Source: Caldilineaceae bacterium | Lineage (GTDB): Bacteria > Chloroflexota > Anaerolineae > Caldilineales > Caldilineaceae | DNA length: 40,414 bases | NCBI GenBank assembly: GCA_019637695.1 | Contig: JAHBVG010000062.1 | Span: 1-40,414 of the forward strand | Direction of reading: 5' to 3' | Shown: one piece after another, positions 8,295 to 15,577 of the stretch | Position numbering within the stretch: position 1 is the stretch's first letter | Layout of the letters: each line of letters starts with the position of its first letter | Program-made: the position numbers and the translations under genes | Notes under the pieces: generated by a model | What the model saw: the letters and a program-made list of their open reading frames with translations, nothing else | Databases searched by the model: none | Told to the model about the DNA's origin: nothing

Positions 8295-9396
8295 ATGAAT
8301 ACAGAACTTGAAAATCGTTTAAATCGGCTGCTGGCGCGGGTTGACTCGATCCGGGGGCGTCTTTGACATCCCAAACAAAAAGGACCGTGTGGCTGAACTA
8401 GAAGCAGAGAGTACCGCCCCTGACTTCTGGAGTGATCAGCAACTGGCGCAGAAGAAAATGCAGGAGATGAACAGCCTTCAAGAGCAGGTGGGGGCCTGGG
8501 AGGAGGTGCGTCGCCGCATCAGCGACGCCCAAGAACTGGCGCTGATGGCCGAGGACGAACCGGAACTGCTCACTGAATTGGAAGGCGAAGCTGACGCGCT
8601 GGCCCAAGAATTGGAGCGTCGCGAGTTCGATCTGGCCCTGAGCGGACGCTACGACAGCGGCTCAGCTATCTTCAGCATCCACGCCGGCGCAGGCGGCACC
8701 GAGGCCCAGGATTGGGCGCAAATGCTGCTGCGCATGTACACGCGCTGGGCTGAGAAGCGGGGCTACAAAACCGAGATCACCGATTTGACGCAAGGTGAGG
8801 AAGCCGGCGTCAAGAGCGTCACCGTGCAGGTGAGTGGGCCCAACGCCTACGGCTATCTGCGCTCGGAAAAGGGAACCCACCGCCTTGTGCGCATCAGCCC
8901 CTTCGATTCGAGCAGTCGCCGCCATACCAGCTTTGCCAAAATTGAGGTGATGCCGGTGATCGAGCAGGACATTGAGATCGAGATCAACCCCAATGACATC
9001 CGTATGGACGTTTTCTTGAGCAGCGGCGCTGGCGGGCAAAATGTGCAGAAGAATGCCACCGCGGTGCGCCTCTATCACGAGCCGACCGGAATTGTGGTCA
9101 CCTGCCAAAATGAGCGCAGCCAGACCCAGAACCGTGAAATGGCGCTCAAGATCCTGCGCGGCAAGCTCTACGAGATCGAGCAGGAGAAGCTCGACGCCGA
9201 GAAAGCGCGCATCAAAGGCGAAAATGTCGCCGCCGACTTTGGCAGTCAGATCCGCAACTATGTATTGCATCCCTACCAGTTGGTTAAGGACCTGCGCACC
9301 GACGTGGAAACCGGGAATCCCCAGGCTGTCCTTGACGGCGAACTCGATCCCTTTATGGAAGCGTGGTTGAAGCAGCAGGTAGGCGGGGAAGAGTAA
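8295..9396 (+). CDS. prfB: Peptide chain release factor 2 (programmed +1 frameshift)
   Basis: RF2, 366 aa after frameshifting, which releases polypeptides at UGA and UAA. The reading frame starts at ATG 8295 (AAGGAC upstream) and meets an in-frame TGA at 8364-8366. A +1 slip on CTT moves the ribosome to GAC at 8365 and on to the stop at 9394-9396. Seen in the product: the stop-codon recognition tripeptide S-P-F (R-I-S-P-F-D-S-S-S), the catalytic loop G-A-G-G-Q-N-V-Q-K-N, and the C-terminal helix with Q-N-R-E-M-A-L-K-I-L. The length fits RF2 (about 365 aa). Reading only the downstream frame from a TTG at 8341 would lose the true N-terminus and is wrong. Confidence 0.97.
8353..8367 (+). promoter_or_regulatory. 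prfB +1 frameshift site
   Basis: The arrangement is GGGGG-CGT-CTT-TGA-C: an internal Shine-Dalgarno-like G-run, the slippery CTT codon (8361-8363), an in-frame TGA (8364-8366) and the following C. It matches the classic RF2 autoregulation element. Low RF2 lets ribosomes pause at UGA and slip +1; high RF2 terminates translation after 23 codons. Confidence 0.95.
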
Positions 9397-9415
9397 TGAG
9401 TAATGAGTAATGAGT
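9394..9415 (+). repeat. TAATGAG heptanucleotide repeat at the prfB stop
   Basis: About three tandem copies of TAATGAG begin at the prfB TAA stop itself, giving several stop codons in a row. The same unit is found at 21-47 at the end of the MOSC gene. Confidence 0.75.
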
Positions 9416-9434
9416 AAATGAGTTGGGTGTCTGG

Positions 9435-9510
9435 GTAGGGGTTTGGGTGGATGGCTCACAAAATCGTCTGCGTACGCCAATGCTCGTCTGCCGTCCACCC
9501 AAACCCTTAC
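9435..9510. repeat. 76-bp dispersed inverted-repeat element, copy 2 of 4
   Basis: It begins GTAGGGGTTTGGGTGG and ends with the complement CCACCCAAACCCTTAC. The core is related to the other copies (4935, 25105, 40234) but this is the most diverged one. It lies between prfB and the DUF2088 gene. Confidence 0.7.
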
Positions 9511-9540
9511 GAATCAGCAACTAATCCTGAAAGATAGCAT

Positions 9541-10791
9541 ATGCTGAATGTCATCCCCATCCGGCAAGACGTTGCTACAGAGAAGGTCCATGATGTGGCG
9601 GGGACGGTGCGCGCCGGGCTGGGCGCGCTTCCGCTTTCGGCGCGCATTCGACCGGGGATGAAGGTAGCGGTGGGCGTGGGCAGCCGGGGGATCTCGTCGA
9701 TCGGCGAGGTGGTACGCGTCACGGTGGAAGCATTGCTGGCGTTGGGCGCAAAGCCCTTCCTCGTGCCGGCGATGGGCAGCCACGGCGGCGGCACTGCCGA
9801 GGGACAACGGCAGGTGTTGGAAGGCTACGGCCTGGGCGAAGCGGATCTGGGCATTCCCATCCGTAGCAGTTTGGATACCGTCATCATCGGCGAAACCGCA
9901 GCCGGGATGCCTGTCTATTTCGACGCCCACGCCGCCCAGGCCGACGCCATCCTTGTGGTCAACCGCATCAAACCGCATACCTCTTTCCGCGCCCGTTGGG
10001 AAAGTGGACTCTTCAAAATTCTGGCGGTGGGATTAGGCAAACAACGCGGCGCAGAGACAATCCACGCCTGGGGCATTGCGGAAGCCATTCCCGCCGCCGC
10101 CCGCGTCATCCTCGCCAGAATGCCCGTCGTTGCGGGGATCGGCATTGTAGAAAACGGCCATCACGAAGCCGCCCACATCGCCGTCATCCCTGCCGAACGG
10201 TTGGAAGAAGACGAGCCGCCGCTGTTGGAGATCGCCAAATCTTACCTGCCGCGCATTCCCTTGCAGCCGTTCGATCTCATGATCGTACAAGAGATCGGCA
10301 AGAACATCAGCGGCACGGGCATGGATCTCAATATCGTGGGCATGTGGCGGCGCAACGGTGGACCGGTGGACCCGCTGATCCGACGATTGGTGGTGCTGGA
10401 TCTCACAGAAGCCAGCCACGGCAACGCCACCGGCATTGGCTACGCCGATCTCATCCCCGCCCGGCTGCGCGATAAAGTGGATTGGCCCGCCACCTACATG
10501 AACTGCCTCACCGCTGGCAACTATCCGGGCGCAAGAATCCCCATCACCCTGCCCACCGATCAAGCCGTGATCGAGACGGGATTGGCCGGGTTTGATATAG
10601 AAACAGCGCGCATCGTCTACATCCGCAACACATTGGATCTAGAGATCTTTTGGGTTTCACCGGCGCTGCTGGCCGAGGTCGAGGCGCATCCTCATCTGAC
10701 CGCCATTGGGGAGTCGCAGCCGATCCGCTTCGACCCAAACGGCCTTCTATGTTCACCGGCGCAGAACGCAAATCCACAGCGATCCGCTTGA
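9541..10791 (+). CDS. LarA-like (DUF2088) protein
   Basis: A 416-aa protein of the DUF2088/lactate racemase-like superfamily. Seen: an N-terminal Rossmann-like part with V-A-V-G-V-G-S-R-G-I and the His-Gly motif P-A-M-G-S-H-G-G-G-T near residue 80, then I-K-P-H-T-S-F near residue 145. A G-K-N-I-S-G-T-G-M-D motif lies near residue 256. LarA enzymes use a nickel-pincer nucleotide made by LarB, LarC and LarE; none of those genes is nearby. The relatives with this longer layout are mostly uncharacterised, so the actual substrate is unknown. The start ATG has only a weak purine-rich site upstream. Confidence 0.75.
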   Translation: MLNVIPIRQDVATEKVHDVAGTVRAGLGALPLSARIRPGMKVAVGVGSRGISSIGEVVRVTVEALLALGAKPFLVPAMGSHGGGTAEGQRQVLEGYGLGEADLGIPIRSSLDTVIIGETAAGMPVYFDAHAAQADAILVVNRIKPHTSFRARWESGLFKILAVGLGKQRGAETIHAWGIAEAIPAAARVILARMPVVAGIGIVENGHHEAAHIAVIPAERLEEDEPPLLEIAKSYLPRIPLQPFDLMIVQEIGKNISGTGMDLNIVGMWRRNGGPVDPLIRRLVVLDLTEASHGNATGIGYADLIPARLRDKVDWPATYMNCLTAGNYPGARIPITLPTDQAVIETGLAGFDIETARIVYIRNTLDLEIFWVSPALLAEVEAHPHLTAIGESQPIRFDPNGLLCSPAQNANPQRSA

Positions 10792-10834
10792 TTCGTCAAA
10801 TCTGGATCCTATCCCCGAATGGAAGGCGGTCAGA

Positions 10835-10864
10835 TTGTACAAAACCGGCGCTGCGTGATAGAAT
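10835..10864 (+). promoter_or_regulatory. Candidate promoter of tRNA-Ser
   Basis: TTGTAC (10835-10840), 18-bp spacer, TAGAAT (10859-10864). The predicted start near 10871 is about 33 nt before the tRNA, which leaves a short 5' leader. Confidence 0.5.
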
Positions 10865-10903
10865 TTTCAGTCGGTCGGGGCATCCCCTGCCGACAATTGA
10901 CGA

Positions 10904-10990
10904 GGAGAGGTCGCATAGTCCGGTCGAGTGCGCGCGTCTCGAAAACGCGTAGGGTTTACGCCCTCGTGGGTTCAAATCCCACCCTCTCCG
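10904..10990 (+). tRNA. tRNA-Ser (anticodon CGA)
   Basis: An 87-nt class II tRNA. The acceptor stem GGAGAGG (10904-10910) pairs with CCTCTCC (10983-10989), with discriminator G. The anticodon stem CGCGT/ACGCG encloses the loop CTCGAAA, giving anticodon CGA, which reads UCG. A long variable arm (AGGGTTTACGCCCT) is typical of serine tRNA. The T arm is GTGGG-TTCAAAT-CCCAC. CCA is not encoded. Confidence 0.97.
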
Positions 10991-10997
10991 CCTCTAT

Positions 10998-11026
10998 CCC
11001 CTGGCCTGAGCGCCAGGGGATTTTTT
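10998..11026 (+). terminator. Rho-independent terminator after tRNA-Ser
   Basis: The stem CCCCTGGC (10998-11005) and GCCAGGGG (11012-11019) pair perfectly around a 6-nt loop. An A and six T follow (11021-11026). Confidence 0.93.
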
Positions 11027-11041
11027 ATCAATTCACCATAG

Positions 11042-12541
11042 ATGGCGCGGAGTTTAGTGCTGGTGCAGTCAGGTCTGCTTTTCACTTTAGCCCATCGCCG
11101 AAAAGAAGGATCGAACCAGCGCATTTTAGGATGGGCGGCGCTTTTGCTGTTGGCGATCCTGATCGCATGGCTGCCGTTGAGGATAGCGCTGCTGCTCGTC
11201 GGCGGCGTTGGGGCGGCGCTGTTGCTGATCCGTTGGCCCTGGCTGGCGTGGATCGGGCTGGCGGTAGCGCTGCCGTTTGCCAGCGCCGTCAAGTTTGGCC
11301 GCCTCAGCGCCGCGGATCTGCTGCTCGCGGGCGGATTGGCGCTCTGGTTCGCCGACGGGGTACGGCGGCGCTCGCTTCGCCTCGATCCCAGGCTGCTGCC
11401 CGGCTTTGTGGCGATCTACCTGGCGGTAATTTTAAGCTCAGTTTTGTGGGCTGTGGATTTGGTTGAGGCCGCCGCCGAAGTGATAAAATGGATCGAAGTG
11501 CTGATCGTCGTCTGGGTGGTGGGTCAATTCCTCTCTCCGGGGCAAAAACGTTGGCTGGCGGCAGCGCTGCTCGTCGGCGGCGCGCTGCAAGCATTGCTGG
11601 GGATCTATCAGTTTCTCTTCCGCATTGGGCCGCCTTCGTTTCTGCTGGCCGACCGCTTTATGCGCGCCGCAGGGACCTTCGATCAGCCCAATCCCTATGC
11701 CGGCTATCTAGGCCTGACGCTGCCGGTGTCGGTGAGTCTGGCCCTGTGGAGTTGGGGCAAATTGCCGAGTGCCGGATGGTCGCTACGGATGCTGTCGATT
11801 GAGGGCGCGTGGGCGCTCTTTTACACAGCAGCAGCGGGGATCATCGGGCTGGGGATCGTGGCAAGCTGGTCCCGCGGCGGATGGCTGGGCGCGCTGGCGG
11901 GCGTTGCGGTTGTCATCGTCTTCCGCAGCCGGAAGGCGTTGATCCTCAGCCTGGCGGCGGGGTTGCTGGCGATAGTGGCGCTGGGCGTGACCGGGCTGAA
12001 CCCTGCACTGATCCCAGCCCCGATTATAGAACGGCTGGCGGAACTCCCTGCGTATCTGGGCTTCGGCATCGCGGATCTGGTCAACCAGCCGGTGACCGAC
12101 GAAAATTTCGCCGTGATCGAACGGTTGGCGCATTGGCTGGCCGCGCTGCGCATGTGGGATCAAGCGCCCTGGCTCGGCGTCGGCGCTGGCAACTATGCAG
12201 CCGTCTACCCTGAAGTACGGTTGCCATTGTGGAAAGATCCATTGGGCCATGCTCACAACATCTACCTCAACATCCTGGCTGAAACTGGGCTGATTGGCCT
12301 GTCCGCATATCTGCTCATGTGGATATTGATCATCGGCTGGTTGTGGAAAGTCAACCGCGGTGGGGCAACCGGAAGCTGGGGAAATGCATTGCGGATTGGC
12401 GTCTTTGGGGTCATTGCACACTTGACCCTTCACCACGTATTTGACAATCTATTTGTCCAGGGCATATATTTGCACCTTGCGTTCTGGTTGGCCGCAGCCG
12501 ACGTAAGCTCCTTTTATCCAACTGAGTCTGGCTCAGGATAG
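11042..12541 (+). CDS. O-antigen ligase/polymerase-like membrane protein
   Basis: A 499-aa polytopic membrane protein of the O-antigen ligase (Wzy_C/WaaL-like) superfamily, which joins or polymerises surface polysaccharide on the outer face of the membrane. Seen: roughly ten or more hydrophobic segments, the family signature A-S-W-S-R-G-G-W-L-G near residue 280, and a large external loop between about residues 325 and 410. That loop contains G-V-G-A-G-N-Y and ends in H-A-H-N-I-Y-L-N. The ATG lies only 15 nt after the tRNA terminator T-run and has no good ribosome-binding site, so a start some residues downstream is possible. GtrA and glycosyltransferase genes follow on the same strand, consistent with glycan export. 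Confidence 0.85.
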   Translation: MARSLVLVQSGLLFTLAHRRKEGSNQRILGWAALLLLAILIAWLPLRIALLLVGGVGAALLLIRWPWLAWIGLAVALPFASAVKFGRLSAADLLLAGGLALWFADGVRRRSLRLDPRLLPGFVAIYLAVILSSVLWAVDLVEAAAEVIKWIEVLIVVWVVGQFLSPGQKRWLAAALLVGGALQALLGIYQFLFRIGPPSFLLADRFMRAAGTFDQPNPYAGYLGLTLPVSVSLALWSWGKLPSAGWSLRMLSIEGAWALFYTAAAGIIGLGIVASWSRGGWLGALAGVAVVIVFRSRKALILSLAAGLLAIVALGVTGLNPALIPAPIIERLAELPAYLGFGIADLVNQPVTDENFAVIERLAHWLAALRMWDQAPWLGVGAGNYAAVYPEVRLPLWKDPLGHAHNIYLNILAETGLIGLSAYLLMWILIIGWLWKVNRGGATGSWGNALRIGVFGVIAHLTLHHVFDNLFVQGIYLHLAFWLAAADVSSFYPTESGSG

Positions 12542-12565
12542 TGTACTTAACAATGGAGTTTCAGG

Positions 12566-13036
12566 TTGAATCTTGTACAGGTTAATACATTGAAAGGCCG
12601 CAAACGCAAAGAAGCCAAACGCTTTATCAAGTTTGCTTCGGTGGGTGCGTTAGGCGCCCTCACCGATTTTGCCATTTTGAATGGCCTGATCCAGATCTTT
12701 CGGATGCTGGAAGAACTAGCCAACGTATTCAGCTTTAGCGCCGCCGTTGCTCAAAATTTCACCCTCAACCGGCTGTGGACCTTTCCCGAAAGCCAAAGTC
12801 GCAGCGTCCGCCGCCAACTAGTCCAATTCATCCTGGTGAGCCTGATCGGGTTGGGCATCAACACCCTCATCTTCTCGCTCATCCACCGCTCGCTGGAACC
12901 CTATTGGATCACCTGGCTGGAGAGCGAAAGTTTTGGACATCTGATCAGCTATAACTTTGCCAAACTCTTCGCAATCGGCGTCGTCCTCTTTTGGAATTTC
13001 ACCGCCAACCGGCTGTGGACCTATCGGGGACTGTGA
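12566..13036 (+). CDS. GtrA family membrane protein
   Basis: A 156-aa protein with four hydrophobic segments and the GtrA/DPMS_TM pattern. Seen: K-F-A-S-V-G-A-L-G-A-L-T-D-F in the first helix, N-F-T-L-N-R-L-W-T-F after the second and N-F-T-A-N-R-L-W-T-Y at the end. GtrA proteins help move or use polyprenyl-linked sugars in surface glycan modification. The start is TTG with GGAG 7 nt upstream; the ATG at 12553 is in another frame and closes quickly. It follows the ligase gene by 24 nt, probably in one operon. Confidence 0.9.
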   Translation: MNLVQVNTLKGRKRKEAKRFIKFASVGALGALTDFAILNGLIQIFRMLEELANVFSFSAAVAQNFTLNRLWTFPESQSRSVRRQLVQFILVSLIGLGINTLIFSLIHRSLEPYWITWLESESFGHLISYNFAKLFAIGVVLFWNFTANRLWTYRGL

Positions 13037-13076
13037 TTGGGGATTGCGAGTTGCGAATTGCGAGTTGCACGCAATG

Positions 13077-13145
13077 CGTAGGTGCGTGCTTTCAGCCGCA
13101 CAGATTCGTCTTCACAGAAAAACCGCAGCTAAAAGCAGCGGCTAC
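13077..13145 (+). repeat. Dispersed intergenic repeat (CGTAGGTGCGTGCTTT family), copy 1
   Basis: A 69-bp sequence that starts CGTAGGTGCGTGCTTTCAGC and ends with CTACG, with an internal segment TCGTCTTCACAGAAAAACCG. A close relative lies at 21931-21986. The rest of the 13037-13215 gap holds short GATTGCGAGTTGC direct repeats and no gene. Confidence 0.75.
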
Positions 13146-13215
13146 GTCTACTGTGAACCTGCCATCAGCTTTGCCTTCTGCTCTGCGCTAACTGCTACCT
13201 GCCACCTGCTTCTCC

Positions 13216-14352
13216 ATGATTGCGATTGATTACACGCCCGCCATTCGTCAACAAGCTGGGATTGGACGTATTGTCCGCGGACAGGTGAAGGCGCTGCTCG
13301 GCATCAACCCAGGCTATGAACTGCGTCTCTTTGTAACCGGGCAGATCTCCCCGGCAGATCAGGCAACATCCCCTTTACCGCTGTACCCTACACCCTACAT
13401 CGACGAGCGCAATCTCGTGCGCATTTGGCACCGGCTCGATATCCCCTTGCCCCGCGTTGAGTGGATCGTCGGCGGGGAGATCGAATTGCTCCACGCCACC
13501 GATTTTGTATTGCCGCCCTCCAGGGCGCGACGCAAAGTGTTGACCATCCATGATCTGGCCTTTCTCTACTACCCGGATGCGGCGATGCCAGGGCTTCACC
13601 GCTACCTCAACACAGTTGTCCCCCGTAGCGTGCGCCGCGCCGATCATATCCTGGCCGATAGCCACCACACGGCCAGGGATCTGCACGAACTCTGGCAGGT
13701 GGAAAATGAGGCCATCACTGTGGTGCAGGGCGCTGTGGATCACGACTTCTTCCGTCCAATCAGCGATGGAGACGAACAACAACGAGTGCGCCGGAAATAC
13801 AATATCGGTGACCAACCTTTCATCCTCGGCCTGAGCAAATTGCAACCGCGCAAAAACTTTTCGCGGCTGATCCGCGCCTTTCATCTGGCCCGCGAGGAAG
13901 CTTGCATTCCTCATCATTTGGTCATTGGCGGCAGCAAGGGCTGGCTCTTTGACGACATCTTCGCCACGGTGCAGGAATTGGGGTTGATGGGGCAGGTCCA
14001 TTTCTCTGGTTTTGTCGATGACGCCGATCTGCCTGCGCTCTATTCGGCGGCAGATTTCTTTGCGTACCCATCGCTCTATGAAGGATTCGGGCTACCGATC
14101 CTCGAAGCGTTGGCCTGCAATACGCCTGTCCTCGCTGGCGACAACTCGTGTCTGCCTGAAGCGGGCGGCCCTGGCGCGATCTATGTGAATGCCGAATCGG
14201 TGGAAGAGATCGCCGCCGGCATCGTGCGCCTTGCCAGCGACGAAGATCTGCGCACGCGGTTGCGTGAAGATGGGCGAACGCACGCGGCGAGCTTCACCTG
14301 GGAACGCAGCGCACGCCAACTGCTCGACGCTTATCGCAGAGTCTTAGGATAA
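13216..14352 (+). CDS. Glycosyltransferase, GT4 family
   Basis: A 378-aa cytoplasmic GT-B glycosyltransferase. Seen: the N-terminal M-I-A-I-D-Y-T-P-A-I-R-Q-Q-A-G-I-G-R loop, the H-D-L-A-F-L-Y-Y-P segment near residue 112 and the K-L-Q-P-R-K-N-F-S-R-L-I hinge motif near residue 212. The donor-binding motif Y-P-S-L-Y-E-G-F-G-L-P-I-L-E-A (about residues 282-296) has the E-x7-E pattern of GT4 enzymes. It transfers a nucleotide-activated sugar, probably to a lipid-linked surface glycan, given the ligase and GtrA neighbours. The donor sugar cannot be told. Confidence 0.92.
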   Translation: MIAIDYTPAIRQQAGIGRIVRGQVKALLGINPGYELRLFVTGQISPADQATSPLPLYPTPYIDERNLVRIWHRLDIPLPRVEWIVGGEIELLHATDFVLPPSRARRKVLTIHDLAFLYYPDAAMPGLHRYLNTVVPRSVRRADHILADSHHTARDLHELWQVENEAITVVQGAVDHDFFRPISDGDEQQRVRRKYNIGDQPFILGLSKLQPRKNFSRLIRAFHLAREEACIPHHLVIGGSKGWLFDDIFATVQELGLMGQVHFSGFVDDADLPALYSAADFFAYPSLYEGFGLPILEALACNTPVLAGDNSCLPEAGGPGAIYVNAESVEEIAAGIVRLASDEDLRTRLREDGRTHAASFTWERSARQLLDAYRRVLG

Positions 14353-14601
14353 AGTCTACGCAAAACGTTGAGTCTCAGGATAGGCTCTAATAGAGAAACC
14401 ACTGATCTGGTACGGGTGCTGCTTGCCGCACCCGACAGGCGCAGCAAGCGGACGCAGCGTCCGCTTGCGCCCCTACGATTGTACGAACTCTATCTGTTTT
14501 CTCTATGTGGCGACGAAATAACTTGGGTATCTGGAGATTGGGAGATTGTCTGCTTTAATCTCCCAATCCCTGAAAAATCACTGACTTTTTAGTTGCCGAT
14601 C
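14353..14601. other. Convergent intergenic region with hairpins
   Basis: About 250 bp between the GT4 gene (plus) and the CPBP gene (minus). A perfect hairpin lies at 14444-14468 (GCAAGCGGACG-CAG-CGTCCGCTTGC). Near 14530-14570 a second inverted repeat pairs GATTGGGAGATT with AATCTCCCAATC. Both could stop transcription from either side. The stretch from GTACGGG (14411) to CCCCTAC may be a degenerate member of the GTAGGGG repeat family. A 74-codon open frame here has no ribosome-binding site or recognisable product. Confidence 0.55.
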
Positions 14602-15366
14602 CTAAGCCTGCTCCAGGGGGGCAGTTGCTGTGCGCCGCTGCCATTCCCCGCGCAGCAGGTAGAGACCATAGAGAGCCAGCATTGACGCAATGACGATCTT
14701 GGTATAGGGCAGCCAGACGGGAACCTCATGGGCCGAGAGACCGTTGGTTGCTACAAATTGCAGAAAGTCGTTAAAGGCGTGGAGACCGATGAGCGGCCAG
14801 ATGCTATTGATGCGGATGCGCAGCGCGCCTAACCCAAACCCACCCAGCACCGAGGCAACGATCTGCGCCGTCACGAAGAGCGGATCTCGTCCGAACATAA
14901 ACGAGTTGGCATGGATGACGCCAAAGAGCAGCGCCGAGATCCCTACGGCGCGCAGCACCCCCAGGGGTTGCAGCCCTCGAATTAATATCCCGCGAAAGAT
15001 GGCCTCTTCTTGAAAGCCAATGAGCAGGGTCACCACCAGCAGCGCGGCCATCTGCCCCAGTGCGGGGAATTGGGGACGGACGACAAACACGGGCACAACC
15101 AACAACGCAATTGGAAAGAGAAGCAGATGCAAATTGCGCCACGCCTTGGGTCGATTGAAGCCAGCGGCGCCCCACCAACCCAGCGCGCTCATCAGCCCGG
15201 CGGCGATCAACGCCTGAATCAACAAGAGTGGCAGATCGAGAGAGGCCAGCGAAGCCTCCGGCGCGATCCAACGGGCGGCCAACAGCAAGAGCAGCAACGT
15301 GATCTCCAACATCCCCATTATGGCAGCGGCAAAGAGGAGCGGACGACGAGAAATCCAAGAGTTCAT
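14602..15366 (-). CDS. CPBP family intramembrane glutamic protease
   Basis: A 254-aa polytopic membrane protein of the CAAX protease/bacteriocin-processing (CPBP, Abi) family. Seen: about seven hydrophobic segments, the catalytic motif Q-E-E-A-I-F-R-G (E-E-x3-R) near residue 140, a F-G-V-I-H motif near residue 168 and H-A-F-N-D near residue 216. These Glu and His residues form the proteolytic centre of the family. The substrate is unknown. The gene is alone on the minus strand between plus-strand genes, so it has its own promoter; a TACAAT hexamer lies near 15409-15414 on the minus strand. Confidence 0.88.
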   Translation of the reverse strand: MNSWISRRPLLFAAAIMGMLEITLLLLLLAARWIAPEASLASLDLPLLLIQALIAAGLMSALGWWGAAGFNRPKAWRNLHLLLFPIALLVVPVFVVRPQFPALGQMAALLVVTLLIGFQEEAIFRGILIRGLQPLGVLRAVGISALLFGVIHANSFMFGRDPLFVTAQIVASVLGGFGLGALRIRINSIWPLIGLHAFNDFLQFVATNGLSAHEVPVWLPYTKIVIASMLALYGLYLLRGEWQRRTATAPLEQA

Positions 15367-15505
15367 TATGACTTTATCCTGTATGGGCGGTTTGAAGCAC
15401 TAATTGCCATTGTAACCCGCCCAGAGTATCCTCACCTCCTACCTCAGTTGGTTGGGCAACTCCGCCTTTAGACCGAGAAAAGCCTGTAGGACAGACGCGC
15501 CATCT

Positions 15506-15535
15506 TTGCCTTTTCCCGTTCTCTCTGGGTACAAT
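15506..15535 (+). promoter_or_regulatory. Candidate promoter for the 15578 gene
   Basis: TTGCCT (15506-15511), 18-bp spacer, TACAAT (15530-15535) preceded by TGGG. The predicted start lies about 36 nt before the ATG at 15578. Confidence 0.45.
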
Positions 15536-15577
15536 CGGGCGTGCAATCTATGTTGTTTCTGCCAAAAGGACGGCGCT

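Noticed and set aside
8341..8364. TTG start for prfB in the downstream frame
   Set aside because: The ATG at 8295 plus the conserved CTT-TGA-C site gives the complete RF2 N-terminus. The TTG start would begin with residues unlike RF2.
10795..11466. Plus-strand frames across the tRNA gene
   Set aside because: They run through tRNA-Ser and its terminator and have no plausible product.
14368..14592. 74-codon frame between the GT4 and CPBP genes
   Set aside because: It runs through hairpins and has no ribosome-binding site or recognisable sequence.
15452..15577. N-terminal extension of the 383-aa protein
   Set aside because: The promoter at 15506-15535 and the AAAAGGA site before 15578 lie inside it, so it is untranslated.
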